Assembly (NCBI GenBank): GCA_964518305.1
Contig: CAZFDK010000042.1
Location: forward strand, 1 to 24,376
From: Caribbeanibacter sp964518305
Lineage (GTDB): Bacteria; Gemmatimonadota; Gemmatimonadetes; Palauibacterales; Palauibacteraceae
Length of the DNA: 24,376 nucleotides
Reading direction: 5' to 3'
The notes under the pieces are model-generated. The model did no database searches and had not been told where the DNA came from. It worked only from the letters and a program-made list of their open reading frames with translations. A program made the position numbers and the translations under genes. Shown in pieces: positions 1 to 7,018 of the stretch; positions within the stretch are counted from its first letter, which is position 1, and each line of letters opens with the position of its first letter.

Positions 1-3
1 GAG

Positions 4-11
4 TCACCTCC
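4..11 (-). promoter_or_regulatory. Shine-Dalgarno site of a gene starting off the left edge
   Basis: On the minus strand the window ends with GGAGGTGA followed by three more bases. This is a near-perfect complement of the 16S rRNA 3' end. No start codon follows inside the window, so a minus-strand gene most likely begins a few bases beyond position 1. That makes 1-217 the spacer between it and the ORF ending at 218. I see no other gene in 1-217. Confidence 0.5.
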
Positions 12-217
12 AGTGTACGGACCGGCGTCATCACGGGATCAACGCTCGGAGAGCGCGGGGCGAAAAAGGAACGGGGCGGGACGTCGATGGCTGCCCTGCG
101 AGCCTTCTCCGTCCACGACGGAAGGAAGAGAGACCGACCCGGTGACCGCCCTGAAAGCACAGAGCCATACAGAGAAAACGGGACCAGTTCATCCGGCGGT
201 AGATACCAGCATCCCGG

Positions 218-667
218 TCACGGTTCCGGCGGAGCGGGGAGTCCCAGGCGCACCGTGACCGGAACCGGCCGCTCGCCGTGCTCGGCGAAGGGCAGCACGG
301 CGCGAGCCGTGTCGGCCTGGGCGACTGGCCTGGAAGACCGAGGGCGGAAGGTGACGATGCGCGCCCCGGCCGAGTCGGGAAAGTGACCGTAGAACGGCAG
401 GACCTTCACCTGAAATCCGTCGTCCGAGTCGGTCTGCCCGAAACCGCCGTCGAAGACAGTGTCCGATGCGGTCGGATCGACCGTCACGTAAACGTTCCCT
501 GTCGCCGTCGAATCGTGAGCGAGCACCCGTGCCTCCACGAGAGCACATCCGGGTATGGCCGGAGGCATGCAGGCGATCTCCTGAGAGCCCGAGCGGGTGG
601 CCACAGGCCAGAAGAGCCGCAACGAAGACCAGCCATCCGAGGAGTCGACGGAGTGCCCCCGCTTCAT
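218..667 (-). CDS. Small probable lipoprotein, N-terminus frame-disturbed
   Basis: This is a 149-residue ORF of unknown function. The ATG at 667 has GAGGAGG 13 bases upstream. The body from about residue 42 (VEARVLAHDSTATGNVYVTV) looks like a normal secreted beta-rich domain. The N-terminus as read is not a signal peptide. However, the same DNA read with one extra G in the five-G run (plus-strand C run 656-660) gives MKRGALRRLLGWLVFVAALL followed by AC, which is a textbook lipoprotein signal with an LLAC lipobox. A second shift near 575-600 would then be needed to rejoin the body frame. The gene is therefore either decayed or carries two indels, real or from sequencing. It follows the next ORF by 26 bp and probably shares its transcript. 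Confidence 0.45.
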   Translation of the reverse strand: MKRGHSVDSSDGWSSLRLFWPVATRSGSQEIACMPPAIPGCALVEARVLAHDSTATGNVYVTVDPTASDTVFDGGFGQTDSDDGFQVKVLPFYGHFPDSAGARIVTFRPRSSRPVAQADTARAVLPFAEHGERPVPVTVRLGLPAPPEP

Positions 668-693
668 GGCAACGGGAAAACCTCCTCGTCGCG

Positions 694-1227
694 TCACGTG
701 CCCGACTGCTCGAGGCCGGGGCGGACGACGCCGACGGGTTGACTGCTGCCCCGCTCCGTGGACAGGAGCTTCTGCACGACCCAGCCGTCCTCGGAAGGCG
801 ATCTCTCCAGCCCGAGCGTCAGTCCCAGAAACGCCAGTCTCCCGCCTGGCTCCGACGCGTAGTAGATCTGCGTGGAGACGGTCGCCGTCTGCTTCTGCAG
901 GGATTCGAGCTCGGCGCTGATGAACCCCTCCTCGTCGTCGGGGAGCCGACATCCCTCCTCGTACTTCTCTCCCAGGTCGTCGGAGCAGGTGATCTCATAC
1001 TCACCCGAGGCCAGGCCGAGCTTCTCCGTCACGGCCGTCGCGGCTCCGGGCGAGATCTGTTTCCGACCGCGCGGTGTCGGATCGAATTTGAACTGCCGAA
1101 CACGCGGCAGTTCGTGGCGTTTCTGGAGCCACTGGAAAGTGTACCGCAGCGCCTCCGTATAGCCCCCGGCCCTGTTCGCGCCCTCCTGGCCGAGCAGGGG
1201 CATCGGGAAGCTGGCCAGGAGGAACAC
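694..1227 (-). CDS. Secreted protein of unknown function
   Basis: This is a 177-residue ORF if started at the GTG at 1227. The family is not recognised. The sequence begins with a hydrophobic stretch ending PMPLLGQEG, the second half of a signal peptide with a plausible cleavage site. The body has a small-protein look, with two Cys (ITCSDD, EEGCRL) that could form a disulfide, and a C-terminal strand-rich part (STQIYYASEPGGRLAFLGLT). The GTG truncates the hydrophobic core. Reading upstream in frame gives GVLLVFLLASF, and an ATG at 1250 would supply exactly this signal peptide if the adjacent G run (plus-strand C run 1243-1248) had one more G. The true start is uncertain: 1227 as the sequence stands, or 1250 with an indel. 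It sits between two other small minus-strand ORFs with gaps of 28 and 26 bp. Confidence 0.55.
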   Translation of the reverse strand: MFLLASFPMPLLGQEGANRAGGYTEALRYTFQWLQKRHELPRVRQFKFDPTPRGRKQISPGAATAVTEKLGLASGEYEITCSDDLGEKYEEGCRLPDDEEGFISAELESLQKQTATVSTQIYYASEPGGRLAFLGLTLGLERSPSEDGWVVQKLLSTERGSSQPVGVVRPGLEQSGT

Positions 1228-1255
1228 GAGGAGGACGCCTCGCCCCCCATCCGGA

Positions 1256-1711
1256 TCAGGCGAGTTGCCCGTAAAGGGAACGTCTCTGCCGGTGTGCCCG
1301 CCGCCGTTTCACGGATCGGACCCGTACCGAGTCCCCCCGAATCCATTCCACTGGCCCGATCCGATAGAGAATCGCCGGAGCTCCATCTGCCCGGTGATGG
1401 ACACTGGTTTCCGGCTCTGGGTCGGCGCTTATGTACTGTCCGGCGTCCAGGATCCGGCACTCCGAGACGGAAACGACCGGTGGTGAGCTGTCTCTCAACG
1501 CCTCGAGCCACTTCTCGGGAGGAGAGGCGTCGCGGCCGTCCCTTCCGCGCTGCGCGAGACAGACGTAGCTGCCGTAGCCGGTACCTCGCAGTTGCTCGAA
1601 CCGCTCCGGCGTCAGCAGCTCCTCCAGGACGGCTCCCTCGATATCGAGGCGGACGCACGCGGCACCCGACCTCGCTCTGCAAGCAGGTTGGACGGGGTCG
1701 TGCAGCCCCCG
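1256..1711 (-). pseudogene. Start-less ORF, probable damaged secreted or lipoprotein gene
   Basis: The frame is open from just after a TGA (1712-1714) to a TGA at 1256-1258, about 151 codons. It contains no ATG or GTG in its first 70 codons; the first standard start is a TTG at 1498. The stretch upstream of that TTG reads like real protein (VRLDIEGAVLEELLTPERF, then LRGTGYGSYVCLAQRG), so the gene clearly begins earlier than any usable start. The C-terminus also turns abruptly basic (RSVKRRRAHRQRR), whereas another frame there reads NGGGHTGRDVPF, suggesting a second shift near 1300. No family is recognised. It probably belonged to the same transcript as the two ORFs downstream. Confidence 0.45.
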
Positions 1712-1846
1712 TCAGTGGGATGCCTCCGCTACGGTGATGAAAGTCGCGACGACATTCCACCGACAGCGTGCCCGGCAGGCGACGAATCGAGTGACACGGT
1801 GTCGAGAAAACCCGCGTGCCGCCGCCATCGTGTCGGGATACGGGAA

Positions 1847-3199
1847 TTATCCCACGATCCGCAGGATGTCGTTGATGATCACGAAGATCATCAGCGCCGC
1901 CACGACGACCACGCCCGCCTGGGTCCACCGGATGCGCTGCTCCGGCGACACCGGCTCGCCGCGGATCCCCTCGATGCCGAGAAAGACCAGGTGCCCGCCG
2001 TCGAGCACGGGAATGGGTAGCAGGTTCAGGATCGCCAGGTTGATGGACAGCAGCGCCATGAAGTCGAGCAGCGCGCGAGCGCCGGCCCGGGCCGCCTGCC
2101 CGGAGAGCTGACCGATGGCCACGGGTCCGCCCAGGCTCTCTGTGGAGACCGAGCCGCTGAACAGCCCGCCCAGCCAGTTCACCGTGAACGAGGTCCACCG
2201 CCAGGTCTCCTGGAGTCCGTAGCCGGCGGCCTGGACCGGCCCGAACCGGTCGAAGCTGATCCGCGGCGCCACACCGATGCGGCCGAAGCGGAGCGTGTCA
2301 CCTGCGGCCGCGCGCACGTTTCCCCGGGGGACGACGGTGAGCTGGCGTCTCTGCCCGTCGCGCTCCACCACGACGCTGATCGCTTCGCCCGGGCGACGCT
2401 CGACACGCTGGGAGAGGTCGGTCCACTCCTCGACCGGCGTGCCGGCCACCTCGACGATCCGGTCCCCGGCGCGGATGCCCGCCGAGTCCGCCGGGCTCCC
2501 CTCCATCACCGTCTCGATGGTGGTGCCGACGCCGGCGGCGGGCTGCATGGCCTGCAGCAGGACCTGGCGGACCGAATCCGAGGCCGGCAGCGGGATTTCC
2601 AGGGTCCGGCTCCCGGCCAGGCCGAGACGCACCGTGCTGTCCTCGGACGTGAGCAGCGCGATGCGGAGGTCGCGCCACGAGGCGACAGGCTCGCCGTTGA
2701 GCGATTCGATGGGCGTCCCCGGCTCCACCGCCGAGAGCTCGAAGGCGCCCTCCGGGACGTACTCCTCCTGCACGTCCCCCACTGCGGCGTCCGGCTCCGG
2801 GGACACGCCCCACACGGCGGAGATCGCCGCGTAGGTCAGGACGGCGAAGAGAAAGTTCATGATGACGCCGGCCGAGATGACCAGCGTCCGGGCCCAAAGG
2901 GGCTTCGCGTCGAAGTCCCGCGGCGAGGGCTCCCGCTCCTCCTCGACCGACTCGCCCTCGATGCCCTCCAGGGCCTCTTCCTCCTCCATTCCGGCCATGC
3001 GCACGTATCCGCCCAGGGGGAGCCACGAGAGCACGTACTCGGTCTCGCCGTACTGGAAGCCGACGGCCTTCGGGCCGATGCCGATGGAGAAGCGGGGTAC
3101 CTCGATGTCCACCGACTTCGCGGCCCAGAAGTGGCCGAGCTCGTGGACCAGGATCAGCACACCCAGCACCACGATCGTGGCCAGGATCGTCGTCAGCAC
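1847..3199 (-). CDS. rseP: RseP/RIP-type site-2 metalloprotease
   Basis: This is a 450-residue inner-membrane zinc protease (M50B) that cleaves substrates within the membrane, classically anti-sigma factors and leftover signal peptides. The first transmembrane segment carries HELGH (residues 19-23; H19, H23 zinc ligands, E20 catalytic). A second segment carries IPVLDGGH (about 396-403), whose Asp is the third ligand. Two periplasmic PDZ regions lie between: a weak one around VPEGAFELSAVEPGTPIESL, and a clear one at ETVMEGSPADSAGIRAGDRI. An acidic loop after GGYVRMAGM is typical of the family. I chose the GTG at 3199 because GGGAGG lies 6 bases upstream and it puts the first membrane helix at the N-terminus; the longer reading from 3307 adds a charged, unlikely extension. 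It is the last gene of the thiI-uppS-cdsA-rseP unit, 181 bp after cdsA. No local anti-sigma factor gene is seen. Confidence 0.95.
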   Translation of the reverse strand: MLTTILATIVVLGVLILVHELGHFWAAKSVDIEVPRFSIGIGPKAVGFQYGETEYVLSWLPLGGYVRMAGMEEEEALEGIEGESVEEEREPSPRDFDAKPLWARTLVISAGVIMNFLFAVLTYAAISAVWGVSPEPDAAVGDVQEEYVPEGAFELSAVEPGTPIESLNGEPVASWRDLRIALLTSEDSTVRLGLAGSRTLEIPLPASDSVRQVLLQAMQPAAGVGTTIETVMEGSPADSAGIRAGDRIVEVAGTPVEEWTDLSQRVERRPGEAISVVVERDGQRRQLTVVPRGNVRAAAGDTLRFGRIGVAPRISFDRFGPVQAAGYGLQETWRWTSFTVNWLGGLFSGSVSTESLGGPVAIGQLSGQAARAGARALLDFMALLSINLAILNLLPIPVLDGGHLVFLGIEGIRGEPVSPEQRIRWTQAGVVVVAALMIFVIINDILRIVG

Positions 3200-3380
3200 C
3201 GGGCGCCTCCCGTCCTCTCCTCGTCCTTCGTCGCGTGTCGTGTCATGGGTACCGTCTCGAGTCTCGCGGATGCGGTCCTGCTCTCGCCGCTCCCTGACAG
3301 CGTACACCGCAATCGGCTGCAGAGGGCACGCCGCGGAGCAGGCGGCCCGTCCTCGCGCCGGGAAGGCTGTCGGGAGGCGT

Positions 3381-4214
3381 TCAGAGCAGGTTCAGATAGA
3401 AGTACGTCACCGGGAACACCCACAGGAGCGCGTCCAGACGGTCCAGCATTCCGCCGTGTCCGGGAATGAGCTGGGACGAGTCCTTCACCCCACACTCGCG
3501 CTTGAGGATCGACACCGAGAGGTCACCGCCGATTCCCGCACCGCCCAGCAGGAGGCCGAGGAGCAGGCTCGGACCCAGTCCCGGTGCCGCGGTGCCGCCG
3601 GCCACCGGCAACAGAAGCTCCCCGTACAGCCCGGCTACCGCCGTGGCCGCCGTCACCCCGGCCACCGCTCCCGCCCACGTCTTGTTCGGGCTCACCTGGG
3701 GGGCCAGCTGACGGCGCCCCCAGCGCTTGCCCGCCAGGTAGGCCGCCGTGTCCGACAGCCAGGTCACTGTCACCGGGAAGAAGAAGAGCAGCGTCCCCTC
3801 CAGCCGTCCCGAGGCCAGGGTCTCCCGCAGCGGAACCGAGAAGGCCAGCATGCCCCCGATATAGAGGGCGCCGAACCCCGTGAGCGCGGCGGCGGTCATG
3901 GGGCCCTGCCGGGGCGGCACCCGGGCGGCAGCAACGCCGGTGGCCAGCAGCAGCAGAGGGGCTCCGGCAAGCCAGGTTGCCTCGGGGCTCACCGCCTGGG
4001 ACAGCAACGGGAGGAGCGCCGCGCCCACCGCACCCAGGACGCGGATGGGGCGATAGCCCTCGCCCCGGTAGATGCGGACGAACTCGTCCATCCCGACTCC
4101 GGCGAGGACGGCGAGGCCGGCGGCGAAGAACCACCCGCCCGCGTACACCACCACCACCGTGAGCGGGATGCCCAGCGCTGCGACCAGCAGGCGCGTGCGG
4201 AGGTTGTCGCTCAC
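3381..4214 (-). CDS. cdsA: Phosphatidate cytidylyltransferase
   Basis: This is a 277-residue polytopic membrane enzyme that makes CDP-diacylglycerol from phosphatidate and CTP, the branch point for bacterial phospholipids. Hydrophobic helices fill most of the sequence. The family's conserved pieces are present: SDTAAYLAGKRWGRR, SPNKTWAGAVAG, and the C-terminal CTP-transferase signature running from GGDLSVSILKRECGVKDSS to GGMLDRLDALL with its Asp residues. The GTG at 4214 is preceded by GGAGG at 5 bases, which decides the start over the long upstream extension. It lies 61 bp after uppS on the same strand, the usual arrangement. The length matches the family. Confidence 0.95.
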   Translation of the reverse strand: MSDNLRTRLLVAALGIPLTVVVVYAGGWFFAAGLAVLAGVGMDEFVRIYRGEGYRPIRVLGAVGAALLPLLSQAVSPEATWLAGAPLLLLATGVAAARVPPRQGPMTAAALTGFGALYIGGMLAFSVPLRETLASGRLEGTLLFFFPVTVTWLSDTAAYLAGKRWGRRQLAPQVSPNKTWAGAVAGVTAATAVAGLYGELLLPVAGGTAAPGLGPSLLLGLLLGGAGIGGDLSVSILKRECGVKDSSQLIPGHGGMLDRLDALLWVFPVTYFYLNLL

Positions 4215-4275
4215 CGCGTCCTCCGCGTCCCGAGTCCCGCGTCCGTTCCGAGGCCGCAGTGTTCCTCCGCCGGGG

Positions 4276-5082
4276 TCAGGACTGCACCTTCCCGAATCGA
4301 CGATCCCGGCTCTGGAAGTCGAGGAGCGCCTCGTAGAAGTCGGCCCTCTGGAAACTCGGCCACAGCACCTCAGAAACGTGGAGCTCCGCGTAGGCGATCT
4401 GCCAGAGCAGGAAATTCGACAGCCGCCGCTCACCGGAGGTCCGGATGAGCAGGTCCGGGTCGGGCCAGCCGGCCGTGTAGAGCTCTTCCTCGAAGCGCTC
4501 CTCGGTGATCTCCTCCGGCCGGACGGCGCCGAGCACGGCCAGCTCCGCCAGTCGCCGCGCCGCCTGGACGATCTCGGTGCGCGATCCGTAGCTGATGGCC
4601 AGGTTCAGCTGCAGCTCCTCCCCCTCCCGCGTGGTGTCCTGCAGCTCCTCCACAGCCCGTGAGGCCGACTCGAAGAGCCGCTCCAGGTCGCCGAACACCT
4701 GGACACGGACGCCCTGATCGCGGAGTTCCTCCTTCTCGCTCTCCACGTACTCCTGGAGCAGCTCCATCAGCGCCGCCACCTCCGGCTCGGGACGCTGCCA
4801 GTTCTCCTCGGAGAAGGCGTACAGTGTGAGATGCTCGAGGCCCACGGCCAGAGAGGCCTTCACCATCTGCCGCACCGTCTCCATGCCGCGCCGGTGTCCC
4901 TCCCACCGCGGTAGATCCCGCTGGTCGGCCCAACGCCCGTTCCCGTCCATGATCACCGCCACGTGACGGGGGACCTGCCCCTCGAGGACCCGGTCCCGGA
5001 GCTCGACCGCCTCCTCCGAGCCCGTCTCGTCCGTGCCGGCCTCCAGGGCCGCTCCATCGTTCGCGGTCGCGCCGTCAGTCAT
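4276..5082 (-). CDS. uppS: Undecaprenyl diphosphate synthase (cis-prenyltransferase)
   Basis: This 268-residue cytosolic enzyme condenses IPP units on FPP in cis configuration to make the C55 carrier for peptidoglycan and other wall polymers. Seen: VAVIMDGNGRWA with the Mg-binding Asp at 46; EGHRRG; TLYAFSEENWQRP; and the C-terminal signature RTSGERRLSNFLLWQ starting at 214, then AYAELHV. Residues 1-37 are an acidic extension longer than in the E. coli enzyme. The ATG at 5082 has GGGGGAGG just upstream and overlaps the thiI stop (GATGACTGA), so translation is probably coupled to thiI. It is followed by cdsA, the classic neighbour. Confidence 0.95.
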   Translation of the reverse strand: MTDGATANDGAALEAGTDETGSEEAVELRDRVLEGQVPRHVAVIMDGNGRWADQRDLPRWEGHRRGMETVRQMVKASLAVGLEHLTLYAFSEENWQRPEPEVAALMELLQEYVESEKEELRDQGVRVQVFGDLERLFESASRAVEELQDTTREGEELQLNLAISYGSRTEIVQAARRLAELAVLGAVRPEEITEERFEEELYTAGWPDPDLLIRTSGERRLSNFLLWQIAYAELHVSEVLWPSFQRADFYEALLDFQSRDRRFGKVQS

Positions 5083-6664
5083 CTCCGCCTCCCCCGTCGG
5101 CCCATCTCTCACGTCCCGCTTCCGCCTCGTCGTCCACAGTCTCACCCAGGCCTTCCAACCCGCGCCCCCCGCCCTGCAGGCTGTACGCCTCGTACCCGGC
5201 CTCCTGCATCTCTTCTGCCAGGTGCGCCGTCTTGTGCCCCTTGGAACAGACGAGCACGTACGTCTGCTCCTGGTCCAGCTCGTCGAACTCTTCCTGCAGG
5301 CGCCGGAAATCCCGCCGCTCCGAGCCGGGCCAGTGCCGCTCGTCGTACTCCCTCTGCGGCCGGGTATCGAGCACGCTGGCTCCTTCCGGGATTCGGTCGA
5401 TGAAGAGGTGCCCGCTCGCGATCTCGGACTCGGTCAGACCTCGCAGCTCGAAGGTCTTCCGCTCCGCCACAGCCCGCTCCAGAACGTCCGGGTCCAGGCT
5501 CGCCTCCGCCTCCCCTGCCCGGTCGGGTGAGGCGGCCGTCACCGGACGTCCCGGCACCATGGCGCAGTACTCCCGGACGCGGGCCGAGAGCTCGAACGTG
5601 CCGATGCGCCGCGAGCGGTCGATGATCTGCTCCTTGTCGAACCCCACCAGGGGCCGGAGCACCGGCAGGTCGGCGACACCGTCGATGGCCCGCAGGTTCT
5701 TCAGGGTCTGCGAGGAAACCTGGCCGATGGACTCGCCGGTGACCAGCGCCTCGGCGCCGGCCTCTCCCGCCACGGCAGAGCCGGCGCGGTACATGAGACG
5801 CTTCAGGACGACCTGCCAGTAGGACTCCTCCACCGAGCGGCGGAGCTCCTCCTGCACGGCGGTGAAGTCCACCACATGCAGGTCGGGCCGGGTCCCGTAG
5901 CTCCAGCGGTCCGCCACCTCCTTCGTGACCTCCAGGACCATGCGCCGGTACGCGCCGCCGCCCAGGTTGCAGAAGAGGTAGTCCACGTCGACGCCCCGCC
6001 GCAGCGTCATCCACGCGGCGACCACCGAGTCGAACCCTCCGGAGACCAGTGCCAGTGCCTTGCCCTGCACCCCGAGGGGGAGGCCGCGCCCCGCCTCCAC
6101 CTTCTCGGAATACAGATACGCCCGGTCCTCCCGCACCTCCACGTAGACCGTGACCTCCGGATGGTCCAGGTCGACTTCGGCGCCGGGATTCAGCGCGGCG
6201 CCCAGGTCCCGCTGCACGTCATAGGAGTCGAAGTCGTGCTCCCCGCTTCGGCGCGCCTGCACAGCGAAGCGCCTGCCGGCGACCCGCTCGCCGAAGAGCC
6301 GCTCCCCGCACTCGACGATGGCGTCCACGGAAGGGGGGCAGGTGCCCTCGATCTCGGAATAGGTGGACAGACCGAAGACTCGGCCCAGGGGATCCAAAAT
6401 CGAACGGTCGGGCCCGCGGACGAAGAGCCGGTTCCAGCGGCGCTCGATCTCGACGTCGCCCTCCACGTCGGAGAGGGCATCGCGGAGGTTCTTCACCAGG
6501 CGCTGGTGGAACTGGCTGCGGGTCCGGTTGGACTTGGTCGTCACCTCACCGGCCAGCCGCAGCATGGCGAGGCACCCGGCATCAGGGGTGCAGTCCCGTT
6601 CCGGAGCGGGCGCGGCGGCGCTTCCGGAAGACTCACCATCGTGCTGTGGGTCGGGTGCGGTCAT
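5075..6664 (-). CDS. thiI: tRNA uridine 4-sulfurtransferase with rhodanese domain
   Basis: This 529-residue enzyme adenylates U8 of tRNA and transfers sulfur to give 4-thiouridine; in some bacteria it also feeds thiazole synthesis. Domain order: an N-terminal ferredoxin-like region and THUMP (about 34-190), a PP-loop ATPase with SGGFDS at 208-213, the conserved EYCAMVPGRP with Cys367 (equivalent of E. coli Cys344), and a C-terminal rhodanese domain with the persulfide Cys473 in LVCSKGHKTA. Both catalytic cysteines are present, so this is the long E. coli-type form. The ATG at 6664 gives a 33-residue low-complexity extension before the usual start region; the internal Met34 has no Shine-Dalgarno either, so the start is moderately uncertain. 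It is the first gene of the uppS-cdsA-rseP unit, which is an unusual companion set. Confidence 0.93.
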   Translation of the reverse strand: MTAPDPQHDGESSGSAAAPAPERDCTPDAGCLAMLRLAGEVTTKSNRTRSQFHQRLVKNLRDALSDVEGDVEIERRWNRLFVRGPDRSILDPLGRVFGLSTYSEIEGTCPPSVDAIVECGERLFGERVAGRRFAVQARRSGEHDFDSYDVQRDLGAALNPGAEVDLDHPEVTVYVEVREDRAYLYSEKVEAGRGLPLGVQGKALALVSGGFDSVVAAWMTLRRGVDVDYLFCNLGGGAYRRMVLEVTKEVADRWSYGTRPDLHVVDFTAVQEELRRSVEESYWQVVLKRLMYRAGSAVAGEAGAEALVTGESIGQVSSQTLKNLRAIDGVADLPVLRPLVGFDKEQIIDRSRRIGTFELSARVREYCAMVPGRPVTAASPDRAGEAEASLDPDVLERAVAERKTFELRGLTESEIASGHLFIDRIPEGASVLDTRPQREYDERHWPGSERRDFRRLQEEFDELDQEQTYVLVCSKGHKTAHLAEEMQEAGYEAYSLQGGGRGLEGLGETVDDEAEAGRERWADGGGGDD

Positions 6665-6687
6665 GACCGGGAAGCGGCGTGGGGACG

Positions 6688-6709
6688 CGCGACGCCGGAC
6701 GGCGTCGCG
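6688..6709 (-). other. Strong hairpin in the thiI leader
   Basis: CGCGACGCC and GGCGTCGCG form a perfect 9-bp stem around a 4-base loop, 23 bases before the thiI start and downstream of the predicted promoter. There is no U-run, so it is not a simple intrinsic terminator. A role in message stability or translation control of the operon is inference. Confidence 0.5.
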
Positions 6710-6726
6710 GTCGGGAGCCGACGACA

Positions 6727-6742
6727 GGTGCTTACGAGCACC
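6727..6742 (-). other. Small hairpin near the predicted thiI transcript 5' end
   Basis: GGTGCT-TACG-AGCACC is a perfect 6-bp stem with a tetraloop. It lies directly downstream of the predicted -10 box, so it would cap the 5' end of the thiI message. Function unknown. Confidence 0.4.
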
Positions 6743-6744
6743 GG

Positions 6745-6773
6745 AACGTAGCCCGGCGAGACGGCCCGTTCAA
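6745..6773 (-). promoter_or_regulatory. Predicted sigma-70-type promoter for thiI-uppS-cdsA-rseP
   Basis: On the minus strand TTGAAC (6773-6768), a 17-bp spacer and TACGTT (6750-6745) match the housekeeping pattern. The start of transcription would fall near 6738, leaving a leader of about 75 bases that contains two hairpins. Similar -10 boxes starting TACG occur upstream of the slipin and peptidase genes. Confidence 0.5.
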
Positions 6774-6817
6774 TGCCGCTTCGTCTCGCTCTTCCGCCCT
6801 GGCTCAGGCACGCGCCG

Positions 6818-7018
6818 TCAGGCCACCCCTCCCGAGACGTCCAGCGGCTCGGCCTTCCAGAAGAGATCCCCGCGGCGATAGACGGCCCCGCGCTCCTCGA
6901 CCGGACAGCTGAACACGTGCCGATGCAGCGGGACGCTCTCGAACAATTCCCGGTCGGGATACCGCCCGGGCACCCGGTGGGTTCCCCTGCACCACTTGCA
7001 GCGATAGTAAGCCGGCAC
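6818..7018 (-). CDS. 66-residue Cys/His-rich small protein, probable zinc ribbon
   Basis: The GTG start at 7018 is supported by AAGGAG six bases upstream. The product begins VPAYYRCKWCRGTHRVPGRY, with Cys7-x2-Cys10, His14, His32, His34 and a later Cys38-Pro. This layout looks like a small zinc-binding knuckle (CxxC...HxHxxxCP). The C-terminus reads AVYRRGDLFWKAEPL, again like a compact folded domain. I do not recognise a named family and infer no function. The longer open frame upstream is Arg-rich and looks non-coding. It lies 153 bp upstream of thiI on the same strand, but the predicted thiI promoter sits in that gap, so it need not be co-transcribed. Confidence 0.65.
   Translation of the reverse strand: MPAYYRCKWCRGTHRVPGRYPDRELFESVPLHRHVFSCPVEERGAVYRRGDLFWKAEPLDVSGGVA

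Noticed and set aside
466..1737. 423-codon plus-strand frame across the damaged small genes
   Set aside because: It is Arg/Pro/Ser-rich with no fold-like pattern and no Shine-Dalgarno, whereas minus-strand frames show signal peptides and strand patterns.
2859..4448. 529-codon plus-strand frame over rseP/cdsA/uppS
   Set aside because: It is a shadow of three well-identified genes on the minus strand; composition is Arg/Pro/Gln-rich and no domain is visible.
6664..6773. TPP riboswitch ahead of thiI
   Set aside because: The conserved TPP-aptamer strings (CTGAGA-type and the ACCTGATCTGG-type region) are absent, and the leader is too short for the aptamer.
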